DNA from: Campylobacterales bacterium
GTDB taxonomy: Bacteria > Campylobacterota > Campylobacteria > Campylobacterales > JALSKU01
Direction: 5' to 3'
Length of the DNA: 9,038 bases
NCBI GenBank assembly: GCA_027038235.1
Contig: JALVXV010000216.1
Span: 1-9,038, forward strand
Part shown: positions 6,384-9,038 of the stretch, piece after piece
How the letters are laid out: the number at the start of each line of letters is the position of its first letter
How positions within the stretch are numbered: position 1 is the first letter of the stretch
Translations under genes and position numbers: made by a program
The notes under the pieces: generated by a model
Seen by the model: only the letters and a program-made list of their open reading frames with translations
Databases searched by the model: none
What the model was told of the DNA's origin: nothing

Positions 6384-6389
6384 TATAAT
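6384..6389 (+). promoter_or_regulatory. Candidate -10 element for glpD
   Basis: A perfect TATAAT sits in TTTTTTAGATATAATTTTT, a T-rich context typical of Campylobacterota sigma-70 promoters, which often lack a recognisable -35. Transcription would start near 6396, leaving a leader of roughly 190 bases before the glpD start I favour. No comparable -10 is seen closer to the gene. A 14-base AT palindrome, TATAAAATTTTATA (6344-6357), lies upstream between the two divergent promoters. Confidence 0.4.
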
Positions 6390-6460
6390 TTTTCTATCAA
6401 TTTCAACCCGAATTTTGCAATAGAATTTGTTGTAGTATCGTTTATGCTTGAAGATTAGAG

Positions 6461-6532
6461 GTTTTTAAAAAAAGTTGAAGGCTTATCTACATGGTGTTAA
6501 GTCAAAACTTTTTTAAAAGGCTATAACTTCAA
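6461..6532 (+). promoter_or_regulatory. Structured glpD leader with an 11-codon upstream ORF
   Basis: TTTTAAAAAAAGTT (6463-6476) can pair with AACTTTTTTAAAA (6506-6518) with one bulge. TTGAAG (6475-6480) can pair with CTTCAA (6527-6532), and these two pairings exclude one another. Within the hairpin, an ATG at 6491, preceded by GAAGG nine bases earlier, opens an 11-codon ORF (MVLSQNFFKRL) ending in TAA at 6524-6526. This has the form of a leader that could sense translation, but AT-rich DNA gives such pairings easily, so it is tentative. Confidence 0.2.
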
Positions 6533-6588
6533 TGATGAGTGCTAATATAATGAAGTCTATTGCAAAATTTGGGTTTAAGGATTTATTT

Positions 6589-8154
6589 ATGCCTTTTAGT
6601 AAAAAAGAGCAGTATGATGTGGTCGTTATTGGTGGTGGTGCAACAGGAAGTGGTATAGCTTTGGATGCTACTCTTAGAGGATTTAAGGTTTTATTGATAG
6701 AAAAAAATGATTTTAGTGAGGGTAGCAGTAGCAGAAGTACCAAATTAGTCCATGGTGGGGTAAGATACCTAGAAGAGGCTATAAAGCACTTTGATAAAGA
6801 TCAGTACCACTTAGTAAAAGAGGGGCTTAGAGAGAGAAAAAGAGTTTTAAATAATGCCTCACACTTAGCTCACCCAATAACTCTTTTAACTCCTTTGTAT
6901 AGTTGGTTTGAAGTACCATATATATATCTTGGACTTATTTTGTATGATATTATCTCTGGCAAATATAGGATAGGAAAAAGCTCTATTGTTGCAAAAGATA
7001 GAGTTGTAAAATTAAATCCATCTATCAAAAAAGATGGACTTAAACTAGCTGTAAAATACTATGATGGTGCATTTAATGATGCTAGAATGAATATAGCCCT
7101 AGTCCAATCAGCCGAGCAAGAGGGGGCGATTGTAAAAAATTATACTGAATTTAAAAGTTTTATCTTTGATAATGACAAGATAGTCGGTGTAAAAATGCAT
7201 GATCGTATCAAAAATAAAGAAGAGAAAATATATGCCAAACACTTTATCAATGCTACAGGAGTCTTTTCCGATAATATAAGAAAAATGGCAGATAAAAATA
7301 TAAAAAATATCCTTAGACCAAGTAGTGGTATCCATATAGTGGTAGATAAAAAATTTATCCCTTCAGGTGATGGACTAATGATACCAAAGACAAAAGATGG
7401 AAGAGTTTTATTTATGTTACCATACCTTGATAAGTGTCTTATAGGTACTACTGATAATGAATCAAAAGTAAAAGAGCATCCAAAAGTAAATGAAGAAGAT
7501 ATAGAGTATCTTTTAGAACATATCAATAGATATTTTGATGTAAATATTACCAAAAAAGATATTTTATGCTCCTTTTGTGGTTTAAGACCACTTGTTGATC
7601 TAAATCATGATAAAAAGAGTGCTAAACTTGTAAGAGAGCATATCATAGAAGAGTTAGAGTGTGGATTGACAACCATTGTCGGTGGAAAGTGGACAACTTA
7701 TAGAAGTATGGCAGAAGAAGTTGTAAGTATGCTTACAGATAAACCTTGTAAAACCATAAAATACAAACTTGTAGGTAGTCATAAAAAAATATCTTTTAAA
7801 GATTTGACAAATTATGAAATAGATAATAAAACTTCCGAGAGAATTATAAAGCTATATGGTGATAATGGCATTAAAATTGCTCTTTTAGCTAAAAATGAGG
7901 TAGGCTATCAATTTTTAAGCGATAAATATCACATACTTAAAGCGGAACTTTTATATACGATTAGATATGAATATGTAAAAAAACCTTTGGATTTTATCGT
8001 AAGAAGAGCAAATTTGGGACTTATCGATAAAAAGGAATCTATAAAAATACTACAAAAAGTCAATGATATTTTAGCAAATGAGTTAAAATATAGTGCTAAA
8101 TTTTCACAAAGTTTATATAGTGAGAGTATAACTCTGCTTAAAAGAGGATTTTAA
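6589..8154 (+). CDS. glpD: FAD-dependent glycerol-3-phosphate dehydrogenase
   Basis: Oxidises sn-glycerol-3-phosphate to DHAP at the inner face of the membrane and passes electrons to quinone. With this start it has 521 residues (E. coli GlpD 501). The FAD-binding GGGATGSG is at 15-22, with Glu38 to hold the ribose. SSSRSTKLVHGGVRYLE (about 47-62) carries substrate-site residues His55 and Arg59. Then come NATGVFSD (about 221-228), GTTDNE (286-291), GLRPL (331-335) and GGKWTTYR (365-372), followed by the C-terminal DAO_C-type helical domain. The frame opens earlier, with ATGs at 6532, 6535 and 6550. I prefer the ATG at 6589 because AAGGA lies seven bases before it and GlpD normally begins close to its dinucleotide fold; the upstream starts would add up to 19 residues. 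Divergent from the transporter operon, it would consume the G3P released by the two phosphodiesterases. No glycerol kinase or facilitator gene is nearby. Confidence 0.93.
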   Translation: MPFSKKEQYDVVVIGGGATGSGIALDATLRGFKVLLIEKNDFSEGSSSRSTKLVHGGVRYLEEAIKHFDKDQYHLVKEGLRERKRVLNNASHLAHPITLLTPLYSWFEVPYIYLGLILYDIISGKYRIGKSSIVAKDRVVKLNPSIKKDGLKLAVKYYDGAFNDARMNIALVQSAEQEGAIVKNYTEFKSFIFDNDKIVGVKMHDRIKNKEEKIYAKHFINATGVFSDNIRKMADKNIKNILRPSSGIHIVVDKKFIPSGDGLMIPKTKDGRVLFMLPYLDKCLIGTTDNESKVKEHPKVNEEDIEYLLEHINRYFDVNITKKDILCSFCGLRPLVDLNHDKKSAKLVREHIIEELECGLTTIVGGKWTTYRSMAEEVVSMLTDKPCKTIKYKLVGSHKKISFKDLTNYEIDNKTSERIIKLYGDNGIKIALLAKNEVGYQFLSDKYHILKAELLYTIRYEYVKKPLDFIVRRANLGLIDKKESIKILQKVNDILANELKYSAKFSQSLYSESITLLKRGF

Positions 8155-8208
8155 ATGAAATGCTTATGTCAATGTTTTGATGTGAACAATAAAAAGCTTA
8201 GAGCTTAG
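8155..8208 (+). CDS. 17-residue mini-ORF right after glpD, possible gene stump
   Basis: The ATG directly follows the glpD TAA and has a good ribosome site, AGAGG, seven bases upstream inside the last glpD codons. The peptide MKCLCQCFDVNNKKLRA has three cysteines in its first seven residues. It ends in a TAG inside the heptamer repeat. The signals look like the beginning of a coupled gene whose body has been lost, but chance cannot be ruled out at this length. Confidence 0.2.
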   Translation: MKCLCQCFDVNNKKLRA

Positions 8209-8226
8209 AGCTAAGAGCTTATTTTT
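8191..8226. terminator. Heptamer repeat and hairpin between the convergent genes glpD and pdxA
   Basis: Four imperfect heptamers in tandem (AGCTTAG, AGCTTAG, AGCTAAG, AGCTTAT) occupy 8195-8222. Since AGCT is self-complementary, the block can fold on itself. It is flanked by AAAAA on the left and TTTTT (8222-8226) on the right, the general form of a bidirectional terminator serving both converging genes. The stem is interrupted by 3-base internal loops, so it is weaker than the terminator in the transporter operon. Confidence 0.45.
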
Positions 8227-8236
8227 AAAGATGCTC

Positions 8237-8269
8237 TACAGACTTTTATAAGTTTGCAGTAAGTCTATA
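8237..8269. repeat. Small inverted repeat downstream of pdxA
   Basis: TACAGACTT (8237-8245) and AAGTCTATA (8261-8269) pair over nine positions with one G-U in RNA, around a 15-base loop. It lies five bases past the pdxA stop when read on the - strand. No T-run follows, so it could be a 3' stabilising hairpin or part of the termination zone, but not a textbook terminator. Confidence 0.3.
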
Positions 8270-8273
8270 AAGA

Positions 8274-9038
8274 TCAACTCTGTCCTATAGCATATTTAAC
8301 TGCATTGAGATAACTTTTTATAGAGGGATCTTTATCTTTGTATGCTATATCAAAAGCAGTACCATGATCAACAGAAGTCCTAACGATAGGGAGATTTAGT
8401 GTTACATTTATACTCTCATCAAAGTAGAGTGTTTTAATAGGGATAAGACCTTGATCATGATAGATTGCTATAAAATATTTTATCTTTTTTATACTTTTTG
8501 GACTAAAAGTGCTATCAGGCACCAATGCTCCATAAAACAACTCTTTTTCTACTCTTTTGTTTACCTCTTTTATAGCTTTTTTTATAACTTTTTCTTCATC
8601 TCCTATGATACCGTTATCTCCGGCATGGGGATTGAGAGCTAAAACCGCTATCTTTTTTGCCTGAAGTGAATTTGCAACATTTAAAAGAAATTTTGATAAC
8701 TTTTTAAAAGTTACCTCTTTTGCAACACTTTTTAATGGAATATGCTGAGTATAGAGTATAGAAAAAAGTTTTTTGCATCCTATCATCATGATAGCCTCTT
8801 TTTTAAACTCATCTCTTAAAACTTCAGTATGACCTTTGTAAGCAATTTTTGCCCTATTCCAAGCCTCCTTATTGATAGGAAGTGTAACAATAGCATCAAC
8901 TTTTTTCTCTTTTGCCAATTTTATAGCTTTTTTAAAAGATTTATAGGAGTACAAACCGCTCTTTTTGCTAACAATTCCCGGTTTTATCTGAAAGTCATTT
9001 CCAACTTTTAGACATTTAAAATCTTTTGGCAACTTTTT
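8274..9038 (-). CDS. pdxA: 4-hydroxythreonine-4-phosphate dehydrogenase, C-terminal part (cut by window edge)
   Basis: PdxA oxidises 4-phosphohydroxy-L-threonine in the DXP-dependent route to pyridoxal phosphate, working with PdxJ. About 255 codons are present; the frame is open to the window edge, so the first part of the protein (roughly 50-60 residues by comparison with a usual length of 305-330) lies outside. The TTG at 9032 is probably an internal leucine codon. Visible landmarks are LPINKEAW, KGHTE, QHIPLK, LNPHAGDNG, YHDQGLIPIK and RTSVDHGTAFDIA. These include the three metal-binding histidines of the family (in HIPL, NPHAG and YHDQG), so the enzyme looks intact. It converges on glpD and has no evident link to the transporter operon. 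It is probably a housekeeping neighbour marking the border of the glycerophosphodiester region. Confidence 0.93.
   Translation of the reverse strand, partial: KKLPKDFKCLKVGNDFQIKPGIVSKKSGLYSYKSFKKAIKLAKEKKVDAIVTLPINKEAWNRAKIAYKGHTEVLRDEFKKEAIMMIGCKKLFSILYTQHIPLKSVAKEVTFKKLSKFLLNVANSLQAKKIAVLALNPHAGDNGIIGDEEKVIKKAIKEVNKRVEKELFYGALVPDSTFSPKSIKKIKYFIAIYHDQGLIPIKTLYFDESINVTLNLPIVRTSVDHGTAFDIAYKDKDPSIKSYLNAVKYAIGQS

Noticed and set aside
7108..7553. Reverse ORFs inside glpD
   Set aside because: They overlap the FAD-enzyme coding frame, which is conserved throughout this stretch, and have no independent start signals.
8195..8222. CRISPR array
   Set aside because: The repeat unit is only seven bases with no spacers; a simple tandem repeat and hairpin explain it.

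Overview
The window is AT-rich and gene-dense. Arginine is mostly AGA, isoleucine often ATA, and start codons are mixed (ATG, GTG, TTG). Together with the gene families present, this suggests a member of the Campylobacterota (Sulfurimonas, Sulfurovum or Arcobacter type). That placement is an inference from composition and protein style, not from a marker gene.

Layout: (1) Positions 1-508 hold the 3' end of an unrecognised gene on the + strand and a tiny coupled ORF. (2) Positions 447-672 are framed by a long inverted repeat, and no convincing gene lies between 509 and 731. (3) Positions 732-6223 on the - strand form one tight operon. In transcription order it encodes a PotD-like periplasmic binding protein, a strong hairpin terminator, a PotA-like ATPase, PotB-like and PotC-like permeases, a GpdQ-type metallophosphoesterase and a UgpQ/GDPD-type glycerophosphodiester phosphodiesterase. 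(4) Positions 6224-6588 are a divergent control region with candidate promoters, an operator-like repeat cluster and a long glpD leader. (5) Positions 6589-8154 on the + strand encode FAD-dependent glycerol-3-phosphate dehydrogenase (GlpD). (6) Positions 8155-8273 are a convergent intergenic region with a mini-ORF and hairpin/heptamer repeats. (7) Positions 8274-9038 on the - strand are the C-terminal part of PdxA (vitamin B6 synthesis), cut by the window edge.

How the genes may work together: by family alone the transporter would be annotated as spermidine/putrescine uptake. Its context argues otherwise. Two unrelated cytoplasmic phosphodiesterase families, both with members that release glycerol-3-phosphate (G3P) from glycerophosphodiesters, are translationally coupled to the permease genes. 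The divergently transcribed neighbour oxidises G3P to DHAP and feeds electrons to quinone. No glycerol kinase or glycerol facilitator is present in the window. In the binding protein, the stretch that carries the amine-binding acids in E. coli PotD (Asp168, Glu171) reads as basic RLKRP. The most interesting hypothesis is therefore an uptake and breakdown pathway for intact glycerophosphodiesters (deacylated phospholipid headgroups such as glycerophospho-choline, -ethanolamine or -glycerol), built on a polyamine/opine/phosphonate-type ABC importer instead of UgpABCE or GlpT. The enzyme assignments are strong; the transported substrate is an inference.
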